Shown here piece by piece: positions 45,066 through 52,134 of a DNA stretch of 64,000 bases. The stretch's first letter is position 1. The number at the start of each line of letters is the position of its first letter. Both the position numbers and the translations under genes were made by a program. This stretch comes from Ruminococcus flavefaciens (lineage in GTDB: Bacteria; Bacillota; Clostridia; Oscillospirales; Ruminococcaceae), in contig NZ_FNWV01000004.1 in assembly GCF_900108555.1 (NCBI RefSeq), forward strand, positions 62,001 to 126,000, read 5' to 3'. Below the pieces are notes generated by a model, which searched no databases, was not told where the DNA came from, and saw only the letters and a program-made list of their open reading frames with translations.

Positions 45066-46445
45066 TTATTTCCTTCTCTTCTTGAATGATACGAATGCAA
45101 GTGCTGATGCGACTAAGCCTGCTGAAACAAGTCCTGCGCTGCCTTTATCTCCTGTCTGAGGGGAGTTGCTTTTTGCAGTAGCAGCTTTTGTTGTGGTCGT
45201 AACTTTTGCTGTAGTTTTAGCGGCTTGCTGAGTAGTTTCCGCATCAAGCGCAACGAATTTGATATTATTATCCTTAGCGTGTTTTTCGGCTTCTGAACCC
45301 TTATATCCATAGATAGTCAGGTTAGTACAGCCCGAAAATGCACTTTCATGGATATATGATACGTTTTGGGGAATGACTATTTTAGTTAGATCAGTGCAGT
45401 CCTTAAATGCATTATCCAAAATATCAGTAACATTATCAGGAATGGTTATTGAGGTAAGACCTGTACAGCCTTCAAAAGTTTCCAGACCAACTGCGAGCAG
45501 ACTGCTTGGAAGGGTCACTGAAGTCAAGCTTGTACAGCCTTTTAAAGTTCCGTAAGCAAAATATTTGATACCTTCAGGAAGTTTTACAGAAGTCAGCCCT
45601 GTACAGTCCTCAAAAATATAATGTCCCATTTCCAAAACAGAGTCAGGGATAGTCACAGAGGTGAGACCGCTGCAACCCGAAAAAGCATCATTTTCAATTA
45701 ATTCAACACTGTCGGGGATAGCTACAGAGGTCATACCTGTACAGCCTGCAAACGCCTTGCCGCTGATACATTTAACACCCTCAGGGATAACAACATCTGT
45801 GTTTTCAGGCATTGTTCCCTTATATTTAAATAAGGTCTTTCCGAGGATGATCATTCCGTCAGGCTGATCGTCGTACCACTTTGTATTTTCAAATGCATTA
45901 AGCATAACATACTCCAGTCCGTCAGGAATATTTATCGACTCTAATGCAGTACAGTTTTTAAATGCTTCATAATCAATGTACTTAATACTTTCAGGCAGAG
46001 TAACTGATTTTAAGTTGCTGCAATCCATGAAAAGGCTGTGTGATATCTCTTCAACTCCCTCGGGAATGGTTATGGACGTTAGACCTGTACATTTCTCAAA
46101 AGCTGACATTGAAATTGATTTGATACCGTCGGGGATAGTGACCGAAGTTACATCAGCACGATTATAGAATGCATTTCCGGATATTCCTATAACTTTTTTG
46201 CCGTTGATCTCAGAAGGGATAACAACTTCTGTGGCAGTACCTGTATACCTGCCGATATAGGTATCATCATGTTCTGTTACTTTATACTCAAATGATGTAT
46301 TTTCGTCAACTTCATATGTTCCCTGTTCAACGATCTTGATCGCTGTAATTGCTGAGCACCTGTCATTAACAGTATTATTTAACATACAACATGAACCAAC
46401 GATCGCAAGTGACATAATAAATGGTATTGCTTTCTTCATTTTCAT
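45066..46445 (-). CDS. BspA-type leucine-rich-repeat surface protein with sortase signal
   Basis: 459 residues from the ATG at 46445 (AAGGAG 7 nt upstream). N-terminal signal peptide, then about a dozen BspA-type LRR units (repeating LTSVTIPDxVxxIxxxAFxGC style) over residues 60-395, an Ala/Thr/Lys-rich spacer (TTKAATAKS) and a C-terminal sortase-type motif SPQTGD at about 428-433, hydrophobic stretch and KKRRK tail. The motif varies from LPXTG at the first position. Such proteins bind host proteins or other cells. Own promoter with direct repeats around the -10. Confidence 0.85.
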   Translation of the reverse strand: MKMKKAIPFIMSLAIVGSCCMLNNTVNDRCSAITAIKIVEQGTYEVDENTSFEYKVTEHDDTYIGRYTGTATEVVIPSEINGKKVIGISGNAFYNRADVTSVTIPDGIKSISMSAFEKCTGLTSITIPEGVEEISHSLFMDCSNLKSVTLPESIKYIDYEAFKNCTALESINIPDGLEYVMLNAFENTKWYDDQPDGMIILGKTLFKYKGTMPENTDVVIPEGVKCISGKAFAGCTGMTSVAIPDSVELIENDAFSGCSGLTSVTIPDSVLEMGHYIFEDCTGLTSVKLPEGIKYFAYGTLKGCTSLTSVTLPSSLLAVGLETFEGCTGLTSITIPDNVTDILDNAFKDCTDLTKIVIPQNVSYIHESAFSGCTNLTIYGYKGSEAEKHAKDNNIKFVALDAETTQQAAKTTAKVTTTTKAATAKSNSPQTGDKGSAGLVSAGLVASALAFVSFKKRRK

Positions 46446-46592
46446 AACTTTGCTCCTTATCGTTTTATTTGGTTTCATTCCTTGATACTTCGCTGAATTC
46501 TGCATCAGGATCAAAAGAGGGATATTTGAGCCTGTGAAGTTATCCATATATTTATTAGACGATATAAATAGAGAAAACTACGCGCTATCCAT

Positions 46593-46622
46593 ATTATATA
46601 CCGCGCTATCGTCCGAAGTCAA
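46593..46622 (-). promoter_or_regulatory. Promoter of the LRR gene with flanking direct repeats
   Basis: Minus strand TTGACT, 18 bases, TATAAT. The 9-bp sequence CGCGCTATC occurs twice, at 46581-46589 and 46602-46610, on either side of the -10 with 21 bp periodicity, two helical turns, as expected for a dimeric DNA-binding protein. The leader is about 140 nt. Confidence 0.65.
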
Positions 46623-46637
46623 GCAGGAATATGTTAA

Positions 46638-46661
46638 CAATCCCCCGATATCACGGGGAAT
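46638..46661 (-). terminator. Weak terminator-like hairpin after the glycosyltransferase gene
   Basis: CCCCG / CGGGG arms with a 6-nt loop, 45 bases after the stop at 46706. The tail GATTGTTAAC is U-poor, so the call is tentative. Confidence 0.35.
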
Positions 46662-46705
46662 TGCCGTATCATTCCATTAATATAAACACTGAGACAAATC
46701 GGTAT

Positions 46706-47437
46706 TCAGCGCACGTCATAATAGAAACTATCCGCAGCCTGACGGTCTTTTCCGCTAAAAATACGTTTCGTCAGCTTGCGGTTCTTTATAAGATACCAGT
46801 CACCGAATTCATCAAATTTTCGCGAGGAAGTCGTTATATACGATCGCTTCAGTGTTCCGTATTTCTTGCCTTTCTGCCTGCCAAGTTTCTTTAAGCGAAC
46901 AGCAAAATCCATATCCTCAAGACTTACCAGACTCTCGTCAAATCCGTTTACAGCTTCAAAGTCATGCTTGTAGAACCAGAACATAGCACCGCTTAAAAAT
47001 CCGCCGTTTTTTATCATAACTGGCAGAAGCTTTAAAAGGACATACATGGTCGAAACCGCTATTCCCAGAGACATTCTCTCAAATCTGGGATTAGTGCCGC
47101 CGCCGATGTATTTTCCGCTTTCAAGTCTTTCTCTTATTTCAACAAGGGAATATTTTGTCATAAGGCTGTCTGCGTCGATCGTTACCACTATCTTCCCTTT
47201 TGCAGCCTTAACCCCTGTATTTCTGATAGCCGCGATACATTTGTCATCATTTATAATCACTTTCGCACCGTAGTGTTTTGCGATCGCACAGGTCCTGTCG
47301 GTACATCTGTTTGCCACCACAATTATTTCAACTCTTTCGGGTTTAACGTATTTAGACGCACTGATAACAGCACGAATACATCTGCCAATATACTTTTCTT
47401 CATTATGTGCAGGAATAACAACAGAAAATTTTATCAT
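46706..47437 (-). CDS. Family 2 glycosyltransferase
   Basis: 243 residues from the ATG at 47437, preceded by AGGGGG; a 34-residue upstream extension is in frame but has no site. GT-A fold: MIKFSVVIPAHNEEKYIGRCI at the start, the metal-binding TIDADS near residue 90, and the acceptor-side LVSLEDMDFAVRLKKLG near 185. No membrane segment, so cytoplasmic or peripheral. Its acceptor is unknown. Confidence 0.87.
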   Translation of the reverse strand: MIKFSVVIPAHNEEKYIGRCIRAVISASKYVKPERVEIIVVANRCTDRTCAIAKHYGAKVIINDDKCIAAIRNTGVKAAKGKIVVTIDADSLMTKYSLVEIRERLESGKYIGGGTNPRFERMSLGIAVSTMYVLLKLLPVMIKNGGFLSGAMFWFYKHDFEAVNGFDESLVSLEDMDFAVRLKKLGRQKGKKYGTLKRSYITTSSRKFDEFGDWYLIKNRKLTKRIFSGKDRQAADSFYYDVR

Positions 47438-47491
47438 ATCCAAAGCGCCCCCTAATCTCCGATTTGTCATATTAACATTTTTGACATTAAC

Positions 47492-47521
47492 ATTATACAA
47501 TGCACGGCTGCCAAAAGTCAA
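47492..47521 (-). promoter_or_regulatory. Promoter of the glycosyltransferase gene
   Basis: Minus strand TTGACT, 18 bases, TATAAT; predicted start about 47485, roughly 50 nt before the ATG. Confidence 0.75.
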
Positions 47522-47564
47522 GTAAAAATATATGAACAAGTCCGCACAGCAGAGACTTTTTGTA

Positions 47565-47593
47565 TTGTTTTTTCATAGCGAACATGATATAAT
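47565..47593 (+). promoter_or_regulatory. Promoter of the CPBP gene
   Basis: TTGTTT, 17 bases, TATAAT on the plus strand. The leader to the ATG at 47786 is about 185 nt and holds no clear terminator; two short frames in it are unlikely to be genes. Confidence 0.65.
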
Positions 47594-47785
47594 GTATCTG
47601 GGAGCACATTCAGAGCGCAATTCCGAATTCGGCTATTTACAGCCAATGCAACGGCAGTTAACACGATCGTTAACGTACGTTGACGGATTTCCAAGGGCAG
47701 TTGGTAGACTTCTCCGAGCAGAAATGGTACTATGTATCCATCAGGAAAACACTATCGCCGAGAGATAGAACAGGAGGACTCTATT

Positions 47786-48709
47786 ATGAAAAATTTCATC
47801 AAAAAAATCAGTCCGTTCAACAACAGAACGGATATGCCGACTGCAATGCTCGTAACGAAAATACTGCTGGCGTTCATTTTATGTTACTGGACAGGCTTGC
47901 TCCTTGCTGAAGGAATTGTTATAGGAGTGATGTTCGTCTGCGGAAAAAACTTTATGCAGGGCGAAATGTTCAGCGACAATGTCATGGACCTGCTCAAATA
48001 CTATGGTATGATAGTTATTATAGGAGTAAGCGTCCTCTGCTGGAAGCTTATAGGGAAACGTAAACTCTCAGAAATGGGAGTGACAAAACATATCGGCGGC
48101 TGGTTTATGGGTGCTCTGATCGGCGTTGGACTGCTTACCGTATGCACTGCTGCTATCGCCCTCACTGGCAGTATCAGATTTGAGGGTGTGTTCAGTAACC
48201 CCGATGCCTTAATGATATTGCTCATGTTTGGCGGATTTGTCATTCAGGGAGCTGCCGAGGAGTTTCTTTGCCGAGGACTCGTTCTCTGCTCGCTCAAGGA
48301 CAGAGTACCGCTTCCCGTTGCCGTTGCAGTCAGCACACTGACATTCATTTATCCGCATTGGAGTACGCTTCGTGAATTTGAGCCGCAGTACGTTCTCTCG
48401 GGACTGCTCTGCTTAGTCGTTATCTCATTCGTATTTTCATTCCTTACGCTCCGCACGGGGAACATATGGGCAGCCTGCGGACTCCATTCTGTGTGGAATT
48501 TCTGTCTGAGCTGTGTTCTCGGGCTCGACCTCAGCGGCAGCGAGGGAGCTTCAACTGCGCTCATCAATATGAAAAGTGTCGGCAAAAATCTCCTCAACGG
48601 CGGAGCATACGGCATAGAAGCAAGCATTATAGCCGCTATAGTAATATCTGCGGCAGCTGTACTGCTGTGGCTCATGTACAAAAAGAATAATACAGAAAGG
48701 CAGGCGTAA
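47786..48709 (+). CDS. CPBP-family intramembrane protease
   Basis: 307 residues from the ATG at 47786 (AGGAGG 8 nt upstream). About eight membrane segments with the CPBP/Abi motifs: EEFLCRG (paired Glu and Arg) near residue 173, then an IYPHW segment and GLHSVWN near 245, giving the two histidines of the site. The family includes bacteriocin self-immunity proteins and CAAX-type proteases. An XRE regulator with its own membrane segment follows by 2 nt, a common pairing. Whether it protects from a peptide is untested. Confidence 0.85.
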   Translation: MKNFIKKISPFNNRTDMPTAMLVTKILLAFILCYWTGLLLAEGIVIGVMFVCGKNFMQGEMFSDNVMDLLKYYGMIVIIGVSVLCWKLIGKRKLSEMGVTKHIGGWFMGALIGVGLLTVCTAAIALTGSIRFEGVFSNPDALMILLMFGGFVIQGAAEEFLCRGLVLCSLKDRVPLPVAVAVSTLTFIYPHWSTLREFEPQYVLSGLLCLVVISFVFSFLTLRTGNIWAACGLHSVWNFCLSCVLGLDLSGSEGASTALINMKSVGKNLLNGGAYGIEASIIAAIVISAAAVLLWLMYKKNNTERQA

Positions 48710-48711
48710 AT

Positions 48712-49107
48712 ATGGAGTTCAATAATAAACTGTATGAACTGCGCAAGCAGAAAGGCTTATCACAGGAGGAGCTTGCGAACCGTCTTAACGTATCAAGACA
48801 GACTATTTCCAAGTGGGAGGTCGGCGACTCCACGCCCGATATGGAAAAGCTTATCGCTATGAGCGACCTGTTCGGCATATCACTTGACGAACTGATACTG
48901 GACAAAACTCCCGAGCCTGCGCCAACTGTTCAAGCTCCTGCTCAGTCTGAACTTTACAAGGATATCAAAGAAAAAGTATTGACCGACGAAAACAGGAAGA
49001 AAATGAAGAAAGGCGCAAAGATAGCACTTATCATATTCGGAATTATCCTTGCAATAGACGCAATATCCTTTGCTGTCTACGTAGCCTTGAACGGCTTTCC
49101 AAAATAA
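48712..49107 (+). CDS. XRE-family regulator with C-terminal membrane segment
   Basis: 131 residues: an HTH_3 domain at residues 6-58 (LRKQKGLSQEELANRLNVSRQTISKWE, shown in part as SQEELANRLNVSRQTISKWE), a Pro/Ala linker, and one hydrophobic segment near 104-125 (IALIIFGIILAIDAISFAVY). A membrane-bound DNA-binding protein of this kind may sense the state of the adjacent CPBP protein. Co-transcribed with it. Confidence 0.85.
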   Translation: MEFNNKLYELRKQKGLSQEELANRLNVSRQTISKWEVGDSTPDMEKLIAMSDLFGISLDELILDKTPEPAPTVQAPAQSELYKDIKEKVLTDENRKKMKKGAKIALIIFGIILAIDAISFAVYVALNGFPK

Positions 49108-49116
49108 AAAAGATTT

Positions 49117-49147
49117 AGCCCCGAGGCAGTTCAAATGCCTCGGGGCT
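49117..49147. terminator. Bidirectional terminator
   Basis: Twelve-bp perfect arms AGCCCCGAGGCA / TGCCTCGGGGCT with a 7-nt loop between the convergent XRE and NrtR-like genes. The plus tail TTGTTAATTTT is U-rich and the minus tail AAATCTTTTTTA is good too. Confidence 0.85.
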
Positions 49148-49155
49148 TGTTAATT

Positions 49156-49950
49156 TTACTCATTTTCGATAAACTTCTTTGTGAACAGCTTGGACGGACG
49201 ATGACCTGCTCCGCCCTCAATATCTCCTGTCTCTTCGACATAGGGAGCTATCTTTCGCCTGAAATTCGCCATTAACAGCTTTTTGTCAAGTATGGCTTCA
49301 TATATCTGCTGCAAATCAGTGAGCGTGAATTTCTCGGGCAGCAGTCTGAAAGCTGCATAGGGCCTCTCAAGGCTGCTTCTCAGTTTTAACAGCGCATTGA
49401 CGATTATCTCTGCGTGATCGAAAGCAAGGCTGTTCTTAGGTATTTCAGCTTCTGCGGACTGGTTATACAGCTCATTGGTATTATTTATCCTTACCTCGGA
49501 AACGTATTCCCTGCCGTCATCTCCTGTAAGAACGAGCGTATGCCTGCCCTCAGACTCCTTCAGCAAGACCTCATACCACTCCGCATTTTTTTCTATAGCC
49601 GTCTTTGTATAGTCTATAACAGTCCAATAGCAGCATGAGATTATCCAGCCTCTGGGATCTCTGCCATATCTTGAAAGATTGCACAGCAGCGACAGCGGCG
49701 GACAGTCCACACCTGTTTTCTCTTTGAGCTTTCGGAACGCAGTCTCCTCAATAGTCTCCTGGCGGCAGCAAAATCCGCCGGGAAGTGAAAGCATTTTTTC
49801 AAATGGCTCTTCCGTACGCTTTATAAGAAGTACCGAAAGCACAGGCTTTGCAAGATGTCTGTAGCTCTCGCTGCTGCTCTTGCGGACGGTAAATACCACA
49901 ATATCCGCAGCCACAGACGGTCTGTCATATTTTGTTATATCGTAATCCAT
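49156..49950 (-). CDS. NrtR-like regulator (Nudix fold plus winged helix)
   Basis: 264 residues from the ATG at 49950, with GGAGG 5 nt upstream. Residues 10-150 are a Nudix fold; the Nudix box at 59-81 reads G-x5-E-x7-RKLKEKTGV, so two of the metal-binding glutamates of REUxEExGU are Lys. A catalytic role is therefore unlikely. Residues 180-255 look like a winged-helix domain (FTLTDLQQIYEAILDKKLL and ANFRRKIAPYVEETG). NrtR proteins repress genes of NAD metabolism and bind ADP-ribose. Here it is divergent from a three-gene operon, with operator-like repeats between. Function in NAD metabolism is inferred from the family. Confidence 0.85.
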   Translation of the reverse strand: MDYDITKYDRPSVAADIVVFTVRKSSSESYRHLAKPVLSVLLIKRTEEPFEKMLSLPGGFCCRQETIEETAFRKLKEKTGVDCPPLSLLCNLSRYGRDPRGWIISCCYWTVIDYTKTAIEKNAEWYEVLLKESEGRHTLVLTGDDGREYVSEVRINNTNELYNQSAEAEIPKNSLAFDHAEIIVNALLKLRSSLERPYAAFRLLPEKFTLTDLQQIYEAILDKKLLMANFRRKIAPYVEETGDIEGGAGHRPSKLFTKKFIENE

Positions 49951-49963
49951 AGTAACCTCCGAT

Positions 49964-49986
49964 GATAATATCTGATTAATAATAAC
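49964..49986. promoter_or_regulatory. Operator-like element 1 (NrtR side)
   Basis: A 23-bp copy: GATAATATC, 7 variable bases, TAATAAC. It overlaps the -10 of the NrtR-like gene promoter, a position suited to autoregulation. The centre differs from the other two copies. Confidence 0.6.
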
Positions 49987-50008
49987 ACAAATCATGCTCC
50001 TCTGTCAA
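49979..50008 (-). promoter_or_regulatory. Promoter of the NrtR-like gene
   Basis: Minus strand TTGACA, 18 bases, TATTAT, with the -10 inside operator-like element 1. Confidence 0.7.
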
Positions 50009-50040
50009 TATGCAGCTTTGCTTTGTACACTCTGTACATA

Positions 50041-50063
50041 GATAATATCATTTTGATAATAAC
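50041..50063. promoter_or_regulatory. Operator-like element 2
   Basis: A 23-bp quasi-palindrome: GATAATATCA, TTT, TGATAATAAC. It is centred about 55 bases upstream of the -35 of the J-domain operon and on the NrtR side beyond its -35. It differs from element 3 at one base. Confidence 0.7.
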
Positions 50064-50098
50064 TATTTATCATAAACAGAGAAACTGTTTCAAAATCA

Positions 50099-50127
50099 TT
50101 GACAAATCAAACTGTTAATGCTATTAT
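50099..50127 (+). promoter_or_regulatory. Promoter of the J-domain/VWA/PurA-like operon
   Basis: TTGACA, 17 bases, TATTAT on the plus strand. A 13-bp perfect palindrome (TATTAT G ATAATA, 50122-50134) covers the -10 and resembles the half-sites of the operators. Confidence 0.75.
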
Positions 50128-50176
50128 GATAATAACAAAAGGATATTAATTCAAACGCCTTTTATTTTTAAGCTTT

Positions 50177-50199
50177 GATAATATCATTTTGATTATAAC
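50177..50199. promoter_or_regulatory. Operator-like element 3
   Basis: A 23-bp copy (GATAATATCA, TTT, TGATTATAAC) just upstream of the AGGAGGG ribosome site of the J-domain gene, 50 bases after the -10. Bound repressor here would block elongation or loop with element 2. Confidence 0.7.
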
Positions 50200-50216
50200 G
50201 TAAGGAGGGAGTAGAT

Positions 50217-51188
50217 ATGGACATATCCGAGATCCTGAAATGCAAGTGCTGCCACGACATATTCCCCGAGGATATAAACCTTGCTCAGCCGCTCTACATG
50301 GCACTCATGCTGAAATATCACCCTGACAAGTGCAGCGATCCGAGAGCGTCCGAAGCTGCGGCAGTCATAAACGAGCTGTACGGCAAGCTGAAAAGGTCAT
50401 ACACCTGTAAGGAAAAGCTGTTCTGCTGCGGAAGTCAGGCTATTGAGATAAATTATCTCATGGACATAAAACAGGAATACGGCGCGGAATACGTCGGCTA
50501 TAAAAATGTTTACTTATTTATCAGTGATGAATTTGCCGACTGCTTCGTCAATTCGGAAGCGCGAACTGACCTTTTCTTCAAGGAGTATCTTCCGCAGCAG
50601 ATACTGGCACAGGCTGAGGTATTTCTGCCGCTGGTTTCGCGGATATTCAACACCGATGACGGACTGCTCATCGAGACCTGTAAACGTGCAGGAGAGCTTC
50701 CCCTTTCAAAGATAGTGGATTTCTACAGCGGCTGCCTCGATCACCGACACGCCGCATGGATAATATCACGTCTGCTCGGAATGTGCTGTTATGCAGAGGC
50801 AAAAGGGATAGTCTGGAACTGTCTCACCGAAGAAAATCTCCTTATCGATCCTGCCGAGCATACAGTAAGAGTCGGCGGCGGCTGGTGGTTCGCTGCAAAT
50901 GAGGGGCACAAGATGACAGGAGTGCAGTCGAGGGTATACGAGTCTTTTTCATCACTGACAAAGACTGACGGTATCGCACGGCATATCAACGATCTTGAAA
51001 GCGTAAAGGCTATAGCGAGAAGGCTGCTGTCCGACGAAGCTCCGTCTGCTATAAGGGATAACGCCGAAAGCATATGCAGCAGCTCTGCTTTCGAGGAAAT
51101 GGAAAAATGGGAAGAGGCAATAATCAAGGGGTACGGTGAAAGAAAATTCACACACATGAACGTCAGACTGCCTGATATTGCAGGCTGA
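50217..51188 (+). CDS. J-domain protein with pseudokinase-like C-terminal half
   Basis: 323 residues, AGGAGGG before the ATG. A Cys cluster (Cys9, Cys11, Cys12) precedes a J domain with the HPD motif at residues 35-37, the Hsp70-stimulating tripeptide. Residues about 175-225 resemble the catalytic-loop half of a protein kinase: GIVWNCLTEENLLIDPAEH, then VRVGGGWW where DFG would stand. The catalytic Asp (HRD) is replaced, so it would be a pseudokinase or ATP-binding module. No kinase N-lobe is clear. First gene of an operon regulated from the NrtR region. Function unknown; a chaperone-recruiting role for its two operon partners is a guess. Confidence 0.65.
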   Translation: MDISEILKCKCCHDIFPEDINLAQPLYMALMLKYHPDKCSDPRASEAAAVINELYGKLKRSYTCKEKLFCCGSQAIEINYLMDIKQEYGAEYVGYKNVYLFISDEFADCFVNSEARTDLFFKEYLPQQILAQAEVFLPLVSRIFNTDDGLLIETCKRAGELPLSKIVDFYSGCLDHRHAAWIISRLLGMCCYAEAKGIVWNCLTEENLLIDPAEHTVRVGGGWWFAANEGHKMTGVQSRVYESFSSLTKTDGIARHINDLESVKAIARRLLSDEAPSAIRDNAESICSSSAFEEMEKWEEAIIKGYGERKFTHMNVRLPDIAG

Positions 51189-51215
51189 AAATAAAAAAAC
51201 ACAGGAGGTAAAAAT

Positions 51216-52124
51216 ATGGGACACGGTGCATGGAGCTCAGCAGACTGGAAAAGATATTCGTCTGCAAAGATCATAGGAAAAAAGATAAATGACATCTACA
51301 GAGCGACAAAAATTGATCCGAAGTACGATCCGCAAAGGATAAATGTGAGAGAAAGCTGCGATTCGGAGGATCACCCGATAACAACACCTATTATAATAGG
51401 TCTTGATGTTACAGGTTCAATGAGTGACCTGCTCAATGTTACAGCTCAGAAGCTGGGTGAAATGGTAAAGGATATACTTGAACGTCAGCCCGTAGAAGGT
51501 CCGCAGATAATGTTCTGCGCCGTGGGCGACTCAAGATGCGACCGTTCACCTTTACAGGCTACGCAGTTCGAGTCCGATATACGCATAGCAAGCCAGCTCA
51601 CAGACCTGTGGTTCGAGAAAGGCGGCGGCGGAAACGGCTTCGAGAGCTATCCGCTTGTATGGTATTTCGTAGCAAACAAAACAAAGACGGACGCATGGGA
51701 AAAGCGTCAGAAAAAGGGCGTGATATTCACTCTCGGTGACGACGGCTACCCCGAAAAGCTGCTGAAACAGGAGATAGAGAGAGTATTCGGTGATAATGTA
51801 AGGGAAGACATAGATACAGCCGCGCTCCTTTCACAGGTGAGCAGACGTTACGATGTGTTCCACCTTATGGTAATGGACGGACGAAACGAACAGGTGGTAA
51901 AGCTGCCGAAATGGCGCAGACTCATGGGTGAAAGGGCAATATCCGTAACTAATGTGAATGCTATCCCCGAGATAATAGTTTCGCTTCTGGAGAGCGTTGC
52001 AGGAAGAGATACAGAGGATATCATCAATTCATGGGACGGCGATACACAGCTTGCTGTAAGGGACGCTCTCGGCGGACTCCCTGCACGGAAAAGGGGGCTG
52101 CTGAGCAGCATTATAAAATTCTGA
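51216..52124 (+). CDS. VWA-domain protein with intact MIDAS motif
   Basis: 302 residues. The Rossmann-type VWA domain begins at about residue 57 with IIIGLDVTGSMSD, where Asp64, Thr66 and Ser68 form the metal-ion-dependent adhesion site; later MIDAS elements are ATQFESDI (residues near 110-117) and FTLGDDGYPEKLL near 172. No signal or membrane segment, so intracellular. Such proteins often act as metal-dependent adaptors for AAA or kinase partners. It lies 27 nt after the J-domain gene with AGGAGGT upstream and 10 nt before the PurA-like gene. Confidence 0.85.
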   Translation: MGHGAWSSADWKRYSSAKIIGKKINDIYRATKIDPKYDPQRINVRESCDSEDHPITTPIIIGLDVTGSMSDLLNVTAQKLGEMVKDILERQPVEGPQIMFCAVGDSRCDRSPLQATQFESDIRIASQLTDLWFEKGGGGNGFESYPLVWYFVANKTKTDAWEKRQKKGVIFTLGDDGYPEKLLKQEIERVFGDNVREDIDTAALLSQVSRRYDVFHLMVMDGRNEQVVKLPKWRRLMGERAISVTNVNAIPEIIVSLLESVAGRDTEDIINSWDGDTQLAVRDALGGLPARKRGLLSSIIKF

Positions 52125-52134
52125 GGTGATAAAT

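Noticed and set aside
47600-47785. Possible gene remnant in the leader of the CPBP gene
   Set aside because: A frame reading DFSEQKWYYVSIRK looked protein-like, but it is too short, starts without a site and matches no family that I can name.
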